NCBI GenBank assembly: GCA_012842745.1 | Contig: DUSF01000035.1 | Span: 310,001-374,000 of the forward strand | Direction: 5' to 3' | DNA length: 64,000 nt | Origin: Bacillus sp. (in: firmicutes) | Lineage (GTDB): Bacteria; Bacillota; Bacilli; Bacillales; Bacillaceae_J | Shown here: positions 18,887 through 29,977 of the stretch, piece after piece | How the letters are laid out: every line of letters begins with the position of its first letter | Position numbering within the stretch: the first letter of the stretch is position 1 | Made by a program: the position numbers and the translations under genes | Notes under the pieces: model-generated | What the model was told of the DNA's origin: nothing | Seen by the model: only the letters and a program-made list of their open reading frames with translations | The model's database searches: none

Positions 18887-18954
18887 CAATAAATAATAGC
18901 TTGACAATCTAAGTATTCATCCGTAACATAATAATCAATGCAAAAATTATCGAA

Positions 18955-19221
18955 TAAACCGATAACGGAGAAAAGTAATTAGGAAACACATGGATAGAGA
19001 GGAAATGCCATAGGCTGGAAGCATTTCTCTATGATGACCTAGTGAAGAACACTCAAGAGGTTTCACTCTGAAAGGCTGTGCTTAGTAGGAGATGGACGTT
19101 TCAGGCGTTAACTGACCAAGTGGAAGCAGCCATAATTGCAATATAAGCTGCTTTAACTAGGGTGGCACCACGGGAATAAACTCTCGTCCCTACATTTAAT
19201 GTAGGGATGGGAGTTTTTTTA
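18955..19221 (+). promoter_or_regulatory. T-box riboswitch of hisS-aspS
   Basis: Stem I contains AGTA (18974-18977), upper helix ATTAGG/CCTAGT (18978-18983 with 19038-19043), a distal stem-loop at 19000-19029 and, on the 3' side, GAAGAACACTC (19044-19054). The T-box core AGGGTGGCACCACG is at 19159-19172. A long terminator (19179-19215) ends in seven T residues. The hisS start follows 43 bp later. The specifier is either AAC (19048-19050), in the register used by the alaS leader in this window, or CAC (19050-19052), the His codon. Confidence 0.92.
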
Positions 19222-19263
19222 TTTCGCAGGTGCTTACGCTTGTATAGATAGGAGGTAAAAAAG

Positions 19264-20532
19264 ATGTCAATTAACATTCCACGCGGTACGCAGGATATTT
19301 TGCCAGGAGTGGTTGAAGAATGGCAATTTGTAGAACAAATCATGAGAGAAATTTGCAAAAAATATAATTATAGTGAAATTCGCACACCAATCTTTGAACA
19401 GACAGAGCTGTTCCAAAGAGGGGTCGGAGAAACGACGGATATCGTGCAAAAAGAAATGTATACTTTCGACGATCGCGGCGGCCGTAGTATGACGCTAAGA
19501 CCAGAGGGGACAGCGCCAACTGTTCGCTCCTTTGTTGAACATAAAATGTTTGGCGCATCGAATCAGCCGGTCAAGTTATTTTACATAGGTCCGATGTTCC
19601 GCTACGAACGGCCACAGGCAGGCCGCTGGCGCCAATTCGTGCAATTTGGAGTAGAAGCATTAGGTAGCAATGACCCGGCGATTGATGCGGAAGTGATTGC
19701 CTTGGCAATGGATGTATACCGTGAACTAGGTTTAAAACATTTAAAACTCGTGATTAACAGCTTAGGAGACCTTGAGAGCCGCAAAGAACATCGAGAAGCA
19801 TTGATTAATCACTTTAAGCCGAGAATTGGTGAATTTTGCGGGGATTGTCAAAGCCGTCTTGAAAAAAATCCAATGCGGATTCTCGACTGTAAAAAAGACC
19901 GTGACCATGAATTAATGAAATCTGCTCCGTCGATATTAGATTATTTAAACGAGGAGTCGCGAAACTTTTTTGAAAAAGTAAAATTGTATTTAACAGATAT
20001 GGGGATTGATTATGAAATTGACCCTCGCTTAGTACGGGGCCTAGATTATTATAATCACACCGCTTTTGAAATTATGAGCGATGCAGAAGGCTTTGGCGCT
20101 ATTACAACGTTAATGGGGGGAGGCCGATACAATGGCTTAACTGAAGAAATTGGCGGCCCACCAACACCGGGAATCGGTTTTGCGCTAAGTATTGAAAGGC
20201 TTCTGTTAGCATTAAAAGCGGAGGGCATTCACTTGCCAGTTGAAAATAAGCTTGATTGTTTTCTCGTGGCCCTTGGGGATGCAGCAAAGGATAAAGCAGC
20301 TTCACTTTTATATGAGTTAAGAAAAGCGGGATTTACAGCGGACAAAGATTACCAAGACCGCAAATTAAAAGCACAATTTAAGGCAGCGGACCGCTTAAAC
20401 GTAAAGTATGTTGCTGTACTTGGTGAGGATGAATTAGCGAAAAGTGTAATTAATGTAAAAGATATGGAAACTAGTACACAAGAAGAGGTTAAGCTTACAA
20501 ACTTTATTGAATATTTATTGGATAGAAGCTAA
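19264..20532 (+). CDS. hisS: Histidyl-tRNA synthetase
   Basis: 422 residues, class II synthetase. Motif 1 region [11 protein letters not shown] at the N terminus, motif 2 [20 protein letters not shown] near residue 115, histidine-specific [14 protein letters not shown] near residue 257 and motif 3 [15 protein letters not shown] near residue 303. The C-terminal anticodon-binding domain starts near 330. The ATG at 19264 follows GGAGGT. It is controlled by the upstream T-box leader and is 15 bp from aspS. Confidence 0.98.
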   Translation: MSINIPRGTQDILPGVVEEWQFVEQIMREICKKYNYSEIRTPIFEQTELFQRGVGETTDIVQKEMYTFDDRGGRSMTLRPEGTAPTVRSFVEHKMFGASNQPVKLFYIGPMFRYERPQAGRWRQFVQFGVEALGSNDPAIDAEVIALAMDVYRELGLKHLKLVINSLGDLESRKEHREALINHFKPRIGEFCGDCQSRLEKNPMRILDCKKDRDHELMKSAPSILDYLNEESRNFFEKVKLYLTDMGIDYEIDPRLVRGLDYYNHTAFEIMSDAEGFGAITTLMGGGRYNGLTEEIGGPPTPGIGFALSIERLLLALKAEGIHLPVENKLDCFLVALGDAAKDKAASLLYELRKAGFTADKDYQDRKLKAQFKAADRLNVKYVAVLGEDELAKSVINVKDMETSTQEEVKLTNFIEYLLDRS

Positions 20533-20547
20533 GGAGGAAAAAAGAAA

Positions 20548-22320
20548 ATGTCAGAGTTAGGAAGAAGTCATTATTGCGGAGAATTACGAGAAGCAAATGT
20601 TGGTGAAACAGTCCAATTAAAAGGCTGGGTGCAAAAACGCCGTGATTTAGGCGGGCTTATTTTTATCGATTTAAGAGACCGCACTGGGATTGTACAAGTT
20701 GTTTTTAGCCCAGAAGTATCTGGAGAAGAAAATGTAAAAACAGCAGATCGCGCAAGAAGTGAGTTTGTTTTAGATATTAAAGGAAAAGTAGTTGCCCGTG
20801 CGGAGGGTACTTATAATAACAAAATTCCAACTGGTACAATTGAAATTCTTGCTGAAGAAGTTATGATTATAAATGCATCGAAAACACCGCCATTTATGAT
20901 TGAAGACGATGTTGATGCCTCAGAAGAATTGCGCTTAAAATATCGTTATCTTGACCTGCGCCGTCCAGAGATGTTCCAAACATTAAAAATGCGTCATCAA
21001 GTATCAACAACAATCCGTAATTTCCTAGATAAGCACGGCTTTTTAGATGTTGAGACACCAATTTTAACAAAAAGCACACCAGAAGGTGCTCGCGACTATT
21101 TAGTACCTAGCCGTGTTCATGAAGGGCAATTTTATGCGCTGCCACAATCACCGCAGCTTTTTAAACAATTATTAATGGTTTCTGGTATTGACCGTTATTA
21201 CCAAATTGCCCGCTGTTTCCGTGATGAGGATCTTCGTGCCGACCGTCAGCCAGAATTTACGCAAGTCGATATTGAAACATCATTTTTAGATAAAGAAGAG
21301 CTAATTGCTTTAATAGAAAAAATGATGGCAATCGTATTAAAAGAAGTTAAGGGCATCGATGTTGCTATGCCATTCCCGCGCATGACATATGATGAAGCAA
21401 TGTCACGTTACGGCTCTGATAAGCCAGATACACGCTTTGCGATGGAGCTTGTCGATGTCGGCGAAATTGTGAAGGATTCGGAATTTAAAGTGTTTGCCAA
21501 TGCACTTTCAGGTGGCGGACAAGTAAAAGCGATAAATGTAAAAGGTGCAGCTGAAAAATATTCTAGAAAAGATATCGACGTCTTAACAGAGTATGTAAGC
21601 CGTTATGGGGCTAAAGGGTTGGCATGGTTTAAAGTTGAAGAAGACGGGTTAAAGGGGCCGATTGCGAAGTTCTTCAACGAAGAACAGCAGGCTGGACTTC
21701 AAAAAACACTTGAAACTGAAGCTGGTGACTTATTATTGTTAGTGGCAGATTCTAAACAAGTTGTTGCCGACAGCTTAGGAGCCCTTCGCCAAAAGCTTGC
21801 TAAAGATTTACAACTAATTGATGAAAATAAATTTAACTTCCTTTGGATTACTGATTGGCCGCTCTTAGAGTTTGATCCAGAGGCAGGACGTTACTTTGCT
21901 GCCCATCATCCGTTCACAATGCCAGTACGTGAGGATTTACCTTTACTTGACGAACATCCAGGTGAAGTTCGCGCTCAAGCCTATGATATCGTTCTAAATG
22001 GCTACGAGCTTGGCGGTGGTTCTGCTCGTATTTATGAGCGTGATATTCAAGAAAAAATGTTTAAAGTTCTTGGTATGCCAGAGGAGGAAGCACGTGAACA
22101 ATTCGGCTTCTTATTAGATGCATTTGAATTTGGTACACCACCACATGCTGGAATTGCGATTGGTCTTGACCGTTTTGTTATGTTACTTGCTGGCCGTACA
22201 AATCTTCGCGATACAATTGCCTTCCCGAAAACGGCAAGCGCAAGTGATATTATGACAAACGCACCAGGCTATGTGAGCCATGATCAATTATTAGAGTTGA
22301 ATTTACAAGTGAAGTTGTAA
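20548..22320 (+). CDS. aspS: Aspartyl-tRNA synthetase
   Basis: 590 residues. N-terminal OB fold ([21 protein letters not shown]), class II motif 2 [19 protein letters not shown] near residue 220, a bacterial GAD insertion (about 300-420) and motif 3 [17 protein letters not shown] near residue 540. This is the long bacterial-type AspRS. The ATG at 20548 follows AAGGAGG. It is cotranscribed with hisS under the same T-box. Confidence 0.98.
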   Translation: MSELGRSHYCGELREANVGETVQLKGWVQKRRDLGGLIFIDLRDRTGIVQVVFSPEVSGEENVKTADRARSEFVLDIKGKVVARAEGTYNNKIPTGTIEILAEEVMIINASKTPPFMIEDDVDASEELRLKYRYLDLRRPEMFQTLKMRHQVSTTIRNFLDKHGFLDVETPILTKSTPEGARDYLVPSRVHEGQFYALPQSPQLFKQLLMVSGIDRYYQIARCFRDEDLRADRQPEFTQVDIETSFLDKEELIALIEKMMAIVLKEVKGIDVAMPFPRMTYDEAMSRYGSDKPDTRFAMELVDVGEIVKDSEFKVFANALSGGGQVKAINVKGAAEKYSRKDIDVLTEYVSRYGAKGLAWFKVEEDGLKGPIAKFFNEEQQAGLQKTLETEAGDLLLLVADSKQVVADSLGALRQKLAKDLQLIDENKFNFLWITDWPLLEFDPEAGRYFAAHHPFTMPVREDLPLLDEHPGEVRAQAYDIVLNGYELGGGSARIYERDIQEKMFKVLGMPEEEAREQFGFLLDAFEFGTPPHAGIAIGLDRFVMLLAGRTNLRDTIAFPKTASASDIMTNAPGYVSHDQLLELNLQVKL

Positions 22321-22339
22321 AACGATTTCATAATTTTTA

Positions 22340-22368
22340 TTGATATTAGTAAGCATGTATGTTACTAT
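22340..22368 (+). promoter_or_regulatory. Sigma-A promoter of 6S RNA
   Basis: TTGATA (22340-22345), a 17-bp spacer and TACTAT (22363-22368). The predicted 6S RNA 5' end lies nine bases beyond the -10 box. Confidence 0.75.
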
Positions 22369-22376
22369 TTACTTAC

Positions 22377-22582
22377 AAAGTCCTGAGGTGCACGTTATTT
22401 AACCTATTAGTTTTGACCGAACATTAAAACTAAGGGAGTTTGAAGTTTTCAAGCCGCGTACATACCTCATACGGAAGCTGGCATTCTGCCGCCCAGAGGA
22501 AGCACAAGTCCTTGAAACAAAGCACCCACCTGCATTATGCGGGTTCAAACAAAGGCCGAGTGACGACACGAATTGGGACTTT
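22377..22582 (+). ncRNA. ssrS: 6S RNA (6S-1/BsrA type)
   Basis: About 206 nt. The ends pair as AAAGTCC (22377-22383) with GGACTTT (22576-22582), forming the closing stem of the long bulged hairpin that mimics an open promoter and traps sigma-A RNA polymerase. The start AAAGTCCTGAGGTG and the position between aspS and the tcdA gene match B. subtilis 6S-1 RNA. It has its own promoter upstream and a terminator downstream. Confidence 0.88.
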
Positions 22583-22597
22583 ACAAATTAACAGTTC

Positions 22598-22628
22598 AAC
22601 CCTAAGCAACCTTGCTTAGGGTTTTTTA
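22598..22628 (+). terminator. Intrinsic terminator of 6S RNA
   Basis: A 12-bp perfect stem (22598-22609 with 22612-22623) ends in TTTTTT. The mature RNA probably ends before this hairpin, near 22582. Confidence 0.88.
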
Positions 22629-22714
22629 GTGGAATATTTTTGGAAAAGTAAATAAGTATGATTGCATTAAAATAGGGAAAAACATTATTACTACATAAGT
22701 TTTGGAGAGTGGAC

Positions 22715-23485
22715 ATGTTGTTACATCAATTTTCAAGAAATGAGTTAGCTTTTGGCAAAGAAGGTTTAGAGCAGCTAAAAAATAGTACGGTGGCTGTATT
22801 GGGCATTGGCGGCGTCGGCTCTTTTGCTGCTGAATCATTAGCACGCACAGGTGTTGGTAGACTAGTTTTAATAGACAAGGATGATGTCGATATTACGAAT
22901 GTTAACCGCCAATTAATAGCCTTATTATCAACGATTGGTCGTCCAAAGGTTGAACTAATGAAGGAAAGAATTGCAGATATTAACCCGGAGTGTGAGGTTA
23001 TTGCTTTAAAAATGTTTTATACAGAAGAAACGTATGAGCAAATTTTTGAATACGGTTTGGATTTTGTAATTGACGCCTCTGATACAATTATGTACAAAAT
23101 TCATTTAATGAAAGAATGCCTGAAACGCAACATCCCGATTATTTCAAGCATGGGCGCGGCTAATAAAATGGACCCAACTCGCTTTACAATTGCCGATATT
23201 TCGAAAACCCATACAGATCCAATTGCTAAGATTGTTCGTCAGAAGTTGCGTAAAGAAGGCATCTATAAAGGGATTCCCGTCGTTTTTTCAGATGAAAGTC
23301 CAATTGTTATTCGTGAAGAAATAAGAAAAGAGATTGTCCCAGATGAGAATACGCCAATAAGAAAGGCGAAAATGCCACCTGCTTCCAATGCATTCTGTCC
23401 TTCTACAGCTGGTTTAATTATGGGTGCCTATGTTGTTAGAGAAATTTTGAAGGATATTAAAATTAATAGAGTTGCATCAGAATAA
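22715..23485 (+). CDS. tcdA: tRNA threonylcarbamoyladenosine dehydratase TcdA
   Basis: 256 residues from ATG 22715 (GGAGAG six bases upstream; the in-frame GTG at 22709 abuts that site). E1/MoeB-like ATP-binding fold: VLGIGGVGSFAAESLARTGVG, DKDDVDITNVNRQL, FVIDASDTIMYKIHL, and a conserved FCPSTAGLIMGAYVVREIL near the end. It cyclises t6A37 of tRNAs to ct6A using ATP. The neighbouring 6S RNA and aspS match the B. subtilis yrvM locus. Confidence 0.93.
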   Translation: MLLHQFSRNELAFGKEGLEQLKNSTVAVLGIGGVGSFAAESLARTGVGRLVLIDKDDVDITNVNRQLIALLSTIGRPKVELMKERIADINPECEVIALKMFYTEETYEQIFEYGLDFVIDASDTIMYKIHLMKECLKRNIPIISSMGAANKMDPTRFTIADISKTHTDPIAKIVRQKLRKEGIYKGIPVVFSDESPIVIREEIRKEIVPDENTPIRKAKMPPASNAFCPSTAGLIMGAYVVREILKDIKINRVASE

Positions 23486-23486
23486 G

Positions 23487-23514
23487 AAATGAGGCTGAAT
23501 GTTCAGCCTCATTT
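23487..23514. terminator. Bidirectional terminator between tcdA and the rsfA-like gene
   Basis: Perfect 13-bp stem: 23487-23499 with 23502-23514, loop TG only, so a slightly shorter stem will form. A-rich and T-rich flanks serve both directions. The right arm contains the stop codon of the leftward gene. Confidence 0.8.
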
Positions 23515-24240
23515 TGCAATTTGTCCAAAATCACTTTCATGATTAGTAGGAAAAAATTGTGGTGTACTCATACTTTCATCGGAGAATGAAACCATTCGCC
23601 TTGCTCTGTCCATAATTTGCACTAAGGCCTGATAATCCTCCTCAATAATCGAATTCTCCTCTTGTATTCGCTGTAATTTTCTCGTGAGTTTTTCTTTTTC
23701 CTCCAACAATAGCGTATTCTCTCTAGTAAGTCTTTCATTTTCAGACCGTAGAATATGAGAGTTTATCCCTGTATTTTTAATCGAATAAAGATAAGAGATA
23801 ACGGTTTCTATATCAATCCCCGTTGCCATTTTTTCCTTTGTATCTGTTTGTCTAGTTACTTCTTGATTTTCAATATTATTACTATAATTGTATGTAGCAA
23901 TGGATGAGGTAGATGGTACCTCGTGATTGAAATTTGTATTGGTCTCTACTGGAACAGTTTGTTTTTTAGTTTGTTCGGTATGTAGTTGTTGTGCCTCTTG
24001 CTTAGCGAGGGCTCTTTTTCGTTCTTTTCGTTGTTTTTTTGCAAGCTCCATTGCTTGCTGGAATTTTTTCCTTACCTCTGCATTCCAACGAAATCCGCAA
24101 GCAGCAGATGTCCTGTTTAGTCTATCGCCAACCTCTTCAAACGCATTTAACTGTGTACTACCCTCACGAATATGCCGTAATACCGTTTCCGCCAAAAGGA
24201 GATCATCTTCATGTGACCAAGCATCCTGTCTTACTTTCAT
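23509..24240 (-). CDS. RsfA/GerR-family sporulation transcription regulator
   Basis: 243 residues from the ATG at 24240, with GGGAG ten bases upstream and the family-typical start [13 protein letters not shown]; a TTG 45 bp further upstream is less likely. The N-terminal Myb/SANT-like domain (about 1-60) shows [25 protein letters not shown] and [16 protein letters not shown] low-complexity Q/K/T-rich linker is followed by a coiled coil (about 165-215) ending near [14 protein letters not shown]. RsfA in the forespore and GerR in the mother cell are the known members; which role applies here cannot be told. Confidence 0.85.
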   Translation of the reverse strand: MKVRQDAWSHEDDLLLAETVLRHIREGSTQLNAFEEVGDRLNRTSAACGFRWNAEVRKKFQQAMELAKKQRKERKRALAKQEAQQLHTEQTKKQTVPVETNTNFNHEVPSTSSIATYNYSNNIENQEVTRQTDTKEKMATGIDIETVISYLYSIKNTGINSHILRSENERLTRENTLLLEEKEKLTRKLQRIQEENSIIEEDYQALVQIMDRARRMVSFSDESMSTPQFFPTNHESDFGQIAK

Positions 24241-24324
24241 TTTATGCCAACTCCCTACTATAGTATTTTTAGTAGTTTGGCCCAATTTTTATATGATTAT
24301 ACTTTTTCAATTTTTGAGCACAAT

Positions 24325-25626
24325 TCACTTATCATTGCCATGCTTAAGCTCTTCTAATCTTGCAAAAACCTTAGAAAAGTGTTTTTCATGCCCACTTTCT
24401 TTTGGAACATAATATTGCTTGTCCTTCAAGTTATCAGGCAAATACTGTTGTTTTACCCATGAATTCGGGTAATCATGGGGATATTTGTAACCAATTCCAT
24501 GGCCCAATACTTGAGCCCCTTTATAATGTGCATCCCTTAAATGGATAGGGATTTCACCAATAGCGCCTTTTCTAACATCCTCTAATGCTAAGTCCAATGC
24601 TTTATAGGCGCTATTTGATTTTGGCGATAAGCATTGTTCAATCACAATATTTGCCAATGGTATTCTTGCTTCTGGTAAGCCTAGTCGTTCAACAGCATTG
24701 ATGGCTGCTACTGTATGAACACCAACTTCTGGCGCCGCAAGAGCAATATCTTCGTAAGCGATTACCATTAATCGACGACAAATGGAAATTAAGTCTCCAC
24801 CTTCAATGAGCCGTGCAAGGTAATGCAAGGCTGCTGACACATCACTACCTCTTATTGACTTTTGCAGACATGATAATAGTGAATAATAAAGATCACCTTG
24901 TTTATCATGGGAAAAACCTTTGTTTTCGACACATTCCTTAACTAACTCTATATTAATATGAATAGAATCGGAATCTTTATCTTTTGCCGCTTGCACAACT
25001 TCTTCAAGAATATTTAAAGCAGATCTTGCGTCTCCATTTGTTGTGGAAGAAATAAGCTGGATGGCTTCCTTGGAAATATTAATATTCATTTTTCCTAATC
25101 CTCGTTCTTCATCACATAAAGCACGCGATAATAATTCCTCTAAATCTGCTGGAGTAAGCGGTTTTAATTCCTTAATCTGCCCACATCTGCTTCTGATTGC
25201 TGGATTAACATCATGAAACGGATTTTCTGTTGTTGCCCCAATTAAAGTAATCAATCCTCGTTCGACATGTGGCAAAAGATAGTCTTGTTGTGCTTTATTA
25301 AAGCGGTGGATTTCATCGATAAATAAAATTAACTTACCGTCTGCCTTAGCCAATTCAACGGCATCCTCTAAATTTTTTTTTCCGGCAGTCGTTGCATTTA
25401 TAGCTACAAACGGATGTTGAACTGTACCTGCGATTGCTTTGGCAATTGATGTTTTTCCAACACCAGGCTGTCCGTACAGTAAAATAGATGGAACATAGCC
25501 ATTGTGAATCATTTTGTACAGCGCTGTTCCTTTTCCAATAATATGCTTTTGACCAACGATTTCATCTATATTACGAGGTCTCATCCGATAGGAAAGAGGT
25601 TCCTCAACTAAAAAATCAAATAACAA
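24325..25626 (-). CDS. rarA: Replication-associated recombination protein A (RarA/MgsA-type AAA ATPase)
   Basis: About 433 residues from TTG 25626, six bases after GAGGTG; two ATG codons and a GTG lie closer to that site and the start is uncertain. Walker A LLYGQPGVGKTSIAKAIAG, Walker B LFIDEIHRFNKAQQDYLLP, sensor 1 LIGATTENPFHDVNPAIRSR. The C-terminal tetramerisation domain has ALHYLARLIEGGDLISICRRL and a conserved ending with KYPHDYPNSWVKQQYLP. It acts at stalled replication forks. It probably shares a transcript with the rsfA-like gene downstream. Confidence 0.93.
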   Translation of the reverse strand: MLFDFLVEEPLSYRMRPRNIDEIVGQKHIIGKGTALYKMIHNGYVPSILLYGQPGVGKTSIAKAIAGTVQHPFVAINATTAGKKNLEDAVELAKADGKLILFIDEIHRFNKAQQDYLLPHVERGLITLIGATTENPFHDVNPAIRSRCGQIKELKPLTPADLEELLSRALCDEERGLGKMNINISKEAIQLISSTTNGDARSALNILEEVVQAAKDKDSDSIHINIELVKECVENKGFSHDKQGDLYYSLLSCLQKSIRGSDVSAALHYLARLIEGGDLISICRRLMVIAYEDIALAAPEVGVHTVAAINAVERLGLPEARIPLANIVIEQCLSPKSNSAYKALDLALEDVRKGAIGEIPIHLRDAHYKGAQVLGHGIGYKYPHDYPNSWVKQQYLPDNLKDKQYYVPKESGHEKHFSKVFARLEELKHGNDK

Positions 25627-25743
25627 CATCATCACCTCATTGTATACTTTATCACATATCGGTTTTCATTTATTTCAAATTTTCCAGTATCATGATAGAA
25701 TATCATAATCTACATCATTTTTTCAGACGAAAGAAGGATTAAC

Positions 25744-26382
25744 TTGAAACAATGGATTGTTTACTTAGTAGGACTGTTGGTCATGACTTTTGGAATTGTA
25801 TTAGTCATTCAAGCTGACCTTGGCAGTGCTCCATGGGATGTGCTCCATATTGGGCTATATAAGCAATTTGGTTTAACAATCGGAAGCTGGACCATTTTTG
25901 TAGGAATTATTGTGCTAAGCACTTCAGCTATTTTGGCAAAAGCGTTCCCGAAATTAGGCGCCTTTTTAAATATGCTTTTATGTGGAATTTTTATTGATAT
26001 GTATTTATTAATACCATGGCTAAAGACGCCAGCTTCAATGGTTGGCCAATTTTTGATGCTATCTCTCGGAATTATTTTTATGGCTTATGGAATGGCTATT
26101 TATGTTTCAGCAAATGTGGGGACCGGACCAAGAGACAGTCTTATGCTAGTCATTATGCAAATAACAAAAATGAAAGTTCAATGGATACGCTTTATTATGG
26201 AAGTTCTTGTACTAACTGTTGGTTGGATGCTAGGGGGACCAGTTGGGGTTGGAACGATTGTTTTTTGTTTAACAATTGGTCATGTAACAGGATTCGCGTT
26301 GCCGCAGTGTCAAAAAATCATAAATAACTGGATAGAAAAAAGACGCGCCAATATCGTAACTGAAACATCGAACAGTCTGTAA
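25744..26382 (+). CDS. YczE/YitT-type integral membrane protein
   Basis: 212 residues starting at TTG 25744, with AAGGA seven bases upstream and no ATG nearby. Five to six hydrophobic helices; the repeated motifs ADLGSAPWDVLHIGL and ANVGTGPRDSLMLVI indicate internal duplication, and GGPVGVGTIVFCLTIGHVTG follows. These are the hallmarks of the YczE family. YczE is required for lipopeptide production in some Bacilli, but a transport substrate has not been defined. It is divergent from rarA. Confidence 0.85.
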   Translation: MKQWIVYLVGLLVMTFGIVLVIQADLGSAPWDVLHIGLYKQFGLTIGSWTIFVGIIVLSTSAILAKAFPKLGAFLNMLLCGIFIDMYLLIPWLKTPASMVGQFLMLSLGIIFMAYGMAIYVSANVGTGPRDSLMLVIMQITKMKVQWIRFIMEVLVLTVGWMLGGPVGVGTIVFCLTIGHVTGFALPQCQKIINNWIEKRRANIVTETSNSL

Positions 26383-26449
26383 TGCTTACGCTATTTAGCA
26401 AAAGTTACCTAAAATAAAATATCAAACAATGTAAGTGTTTATAAATTCA

Positions 26450-26458
26450 TGTTATAAT
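26450..26458 (+). promoter_or_regulatory. Extended -10 promoter element of cymR operon
   Basis: TG at 26450-26451 followed one base later by TATAAT (26453-26458). No clear -35 box. The CymR start is 50 bp downstream. Confidence 0.5.
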
Positions 26459-26508
26459 AGCGATGACTATACTGTGATGTGTCGGAAAATGTTATAGAGG
26501 TGAAAAAT

Positions 26509-26925
26509 GTGAAGATTTCTACAAAGGGGCGTTACGGCTTAACAATCATGATTGCGCTCGCGAAAAAACATGGTGAAGGGCCGACTCCGCTTAAAAATAT
26601 TGCCAAGGATCATGATTTGTCTGAACATTATTTGGAACAATTAATTGCCCCACTGCGCAATGCTGGTTTAGTAAAAAGTATCCGCGGTGCATATGGTGGT
26701 TATGTTTTGGCAAGGGATGCCGAAAATATAACTGCAGGTGATATCATTCGAGTGCTTGAAGGCCCGATTAGTCCTGTCGAAGTGCTCGAGGATGAAGAAC
26801 CGGCAAAACGTGAGTTATGGATAAAAATTCGTGATGCAGTTAAGGAAGTATTAGATACAACTACTCTTCAATATCTTGCTGATTACGAAGGGAATAATCA
26901 TGATGCCTATATGTTCTACATTTAA
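26509..26925 (+). CDS. cymR: Rrf2-family cysteine metabolism repressor CymR
   Basis: 138 residues from GTG 26509 with GAGGTG upstream, exactly the length of B. subtilis CymR; an in-frame GTG at 26479 would precede the ribosome binding site. Winged helix with MKISTKGRYGLTIMIALAKK, LSEHYLEQLIAPLRNAGLV and RGAYGGYVLA. The Rrf2 cysteine cluster of IscR is absent, as expected for CymR. It represses sulfur and cysteine genes together with CysK. It is 14 bp upstream of a cysteine desulfurase gene. Confidence 0.96.
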   Translation: MKISTKGRYGLTIMIALAKKHGEGPTPLKNIAKDHDLSEHYLEQLIAPLRNAGLVKSIRGAYGGYVLARDAENITAGDIIRVLEGPISPVEVLEDEEPAKRELWIKIRDAVKEVLDTTTLQYLADYEGNNHDAYMFYI

Positions 26926-26939
26926 AAGTAGGTGAAAAC

Positions 26940-28082
26940 ATGCAGCAACCAGTTTACCTAGACCATGCCGCGACAACTCCTACCCATCCAGAGGTAGCTC
27001 AAGCAATGATGCCGATTATGATTAATATTTTCGGCAATCCTTCGAGTGCTCATTCCTTTGGCCGAAGAGCGCGGCGTGAGGTAGATGAAGCGAGAGCGTT
27101 CATTGCTAAATCAATCAATGCAACTGAAAACGAAATCATTTTTACGAGCGGTGGCACTGAAGCTGATAATACCGCTCTATTTGGTGTTGCTAATGCCCAT
27201 AAGGACAGAGGCAATCACATTATTACGACGGCTATTGAACATCATGCCGTTCTTCATACTTGCAAACAACTTGAAAAAGAAGGCTTTGAGATTACTTATT
27301 TGCCTGTAAACAATCACGGCGAAATTAGTATAGAGGACTTAAAAGCGGCGGTTAAGGAGTCTACTATTTTAGTGTCTGTTATGTATGGAAATAATGAGGT
27401 CGGCACAATTCAACCTGTTAAAGAAATTGGCGAGCTATGTTCAGAAGCTAATATTTTATTCCATACGGATGCTGTTCAAGCATATGGGATTCAAGCTATT
27501 GATGTGAAAGAATTGCATATAGATTTAATGTCTGTTTCCGCTCATAAAATAAACGGTCCTAAAGGGATTGGTTTTTTATATGTGAAAAATAGTGTGAAGC
27601 TTATTCCGCGCCAACATGGTGGTGAACAGGAACGGAAACGTCGGGCAGGAACAGAAAATGTTGCTGGTATTGTCGGCTTCAAAGAAGCGGTTCACTTGGC
27701 GCAAACGGATATGCTTGAAAAACGAGAGAAATATGAGCAATTTAAACAAAAAATGCTTGAAGTTTTTCAAAAAGAAAAAATTCAGTTTAATGTGAATGGT
27801 GAAGGTGCAAAGGACTTGCTTCCTCATGTTTTCAATATTTCATTTCCTAGTACAAATGTAGAATCGATGCTTGTGAACCTCGATTTAGCGGGTATTGCGG
27901 CATCAAGCGGATCTGCCTGTACTGCGGGATCAATTGACCCTTCTCATGTTTTAGTTGCTATGTATGGGAAAGATTCGGATAAAATCACAAATTCAATTCG
28001 CTTTAGTTTTGGCTTGGGAAACACACTAGAGGAAATTGAAAAGGCTTCATTTGAAATAGCTAAAATTGTTAATAGGAAGTAG
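26940..28082 (+). CDS. Cysteine desulfurase (IscS/NifS family, YrvO-type)
   Basis: 380 residues, class V PLP enzyme. PLP lysine Lys203 in SAHKINGPKG and catalytic Cys327 in SGSACTAGS; also YLDHAATTPTHPEV at the N terminus and TSGGTEADNTALFG. It makes the persulfide used by the next gene, mnmA, for thiolation of tRNA wobble uridine; in B. subtilis YrvO and MnmA are a dedicated pair. The ATG at 26940 follows AGGTG. 14 bp separate it from mnmA. Confidence 0.95.
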   Translation: MQQPVYLDHAATTPTHPEVAQAMMPIMINIFGNPSSAHSFGRRARREVDEARAFIAKSINATENEIIFTSGGTEADNTALFGVANAHKDRGNHIITTAIEHHAVLHTCKQLEKEGFEITYLPVNNHGEISIEDLKAAVKESTILVSVMYGNNEVGTIQPVKEIGELCSEANILFHTDAVQAYGIQAIDVKELHIDLMSVSAHKINGPKGIGFLYVKNSVKLIPRQHGGEQERKRRAGTENVAGIVGFKEAVHLAQTDMLEKREKYEQFKQKMLEVFQKEKIQFNVNGEGAKDLLPHVFNISFPSTNVESMLVNLDLAGIAASSGSACTAGSIDPSHVLVAMYGKDSDKITNSIRFSFGLGNTLEEIEKASFEIAKIVNRK

Positions 28083-28093
28083 GTGGTGAATAG

Positions 28094-29215
<1,122 letters not shown>

Positions 29216-29287
29216 GAAGTAGGGGACGGACGGTTCTCTTGCTTCTTAAGCATATAAAACAAGAACATGTAAGAAGGAGAAAAAAGC

Positions 29288-29953
29288 ATGACAGATAAAA
29301 ATACCCTCGGCATTCAATATATGCAGCAAGGGAAGTATGAGGATGCTGCAAAGATTTTCAATGAAGTTATTGCGGAAAACCCGAATAATCCAATTGCTTA
29401 TATTAACTTTGGTAATTTACTTGCTGCAGTTGGAGAGCATGTCCGTGCGATTGCGTTTTTTAACAAAGCGTTGGAAATCGATAGCACTTTAGCGACTGCT
29501 TACTATGGAGCAGGAAATACATATTACAATCAAGAAGATTACATTAAAGCAAAAGACAATTTTGAACAGGCAATCAAACTCGGCTTACAGGAAGCAGATG
29601 TTTATTTTATGTTGGCGATGAGCTTGGCCCAGCTCGGTCAAGAAAAACTGGCTCTTCCTTATTTTCAAAGAGTGATTGAACTAAATGAATTTGACGAAGA
29701 TGCCCACTTCCAATATGGTTTATGTTTAGCATTGTTGGAAATGATTGATGAAGCGATTCCGCATTTTGAAAAAACAATCGAGTTAAACGATGAGCATACA
29801 GATAGCTATTATAATTTAGGTGTTGCTTATGCTTTTAAAGACGAGCCAGAAAAAGCACTTACTATGTTTGAAAAAGCGTTAGAGATTCAACCTGATCACT
29901 TTTTAGCAGCAAATGGCAAGAAAAATGTGGAACAATTGTTTCGAAAGCATTAA
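29288..29953 (+). CDS. Tetratricopeptide repeat protein (YrrB-like)
   Basis: 221 residues, made almost wholly of about six TPR units. Clear examples are NPIAYINFGNLLAAVGEHVRA, TAYYGAGNTYYNQEDYIKA and DSYYNLGVAYAFKDEPEKA. It is soluble, acidic and probably a protein-interaction scaffold. It lies between mnmA and recD2 as yrrB does in B. subtilis. The ATG at 29288 follows GAAGGAG. No catalytic domain. Confidence 0.9.
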   Translation: MTDKNTLGIQYMQQGKYEDAAKIFNEVIAENPNNPIAYINFGNLLAAVGEHVRAIAFFNKALEIDSTLATAYYGAGNTYYNQEDYIKAKDNFEQAIKLGLQEADVYFMLAMSLAQLGQEKLALPYFQRVIELNEFDEDAHFQYGLCLALLEMIDEAIPHFEKTIELNDEHTDSYYNLGVAYAFKDEPEKALTMFEKALEIQPDHFLAANGKKNVEQLFRKH

Positions 29954-29977
29954 ACAAAGCTTCAAAGGGGAATAACG

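Noticed and set aside
23927-24412. 161-residue plus-strand frame over the rsfA-like and rarA genes
   Set aside because: Antisense shadow; Cys/Ser/Phe-rich composition, no ribosome binding site.
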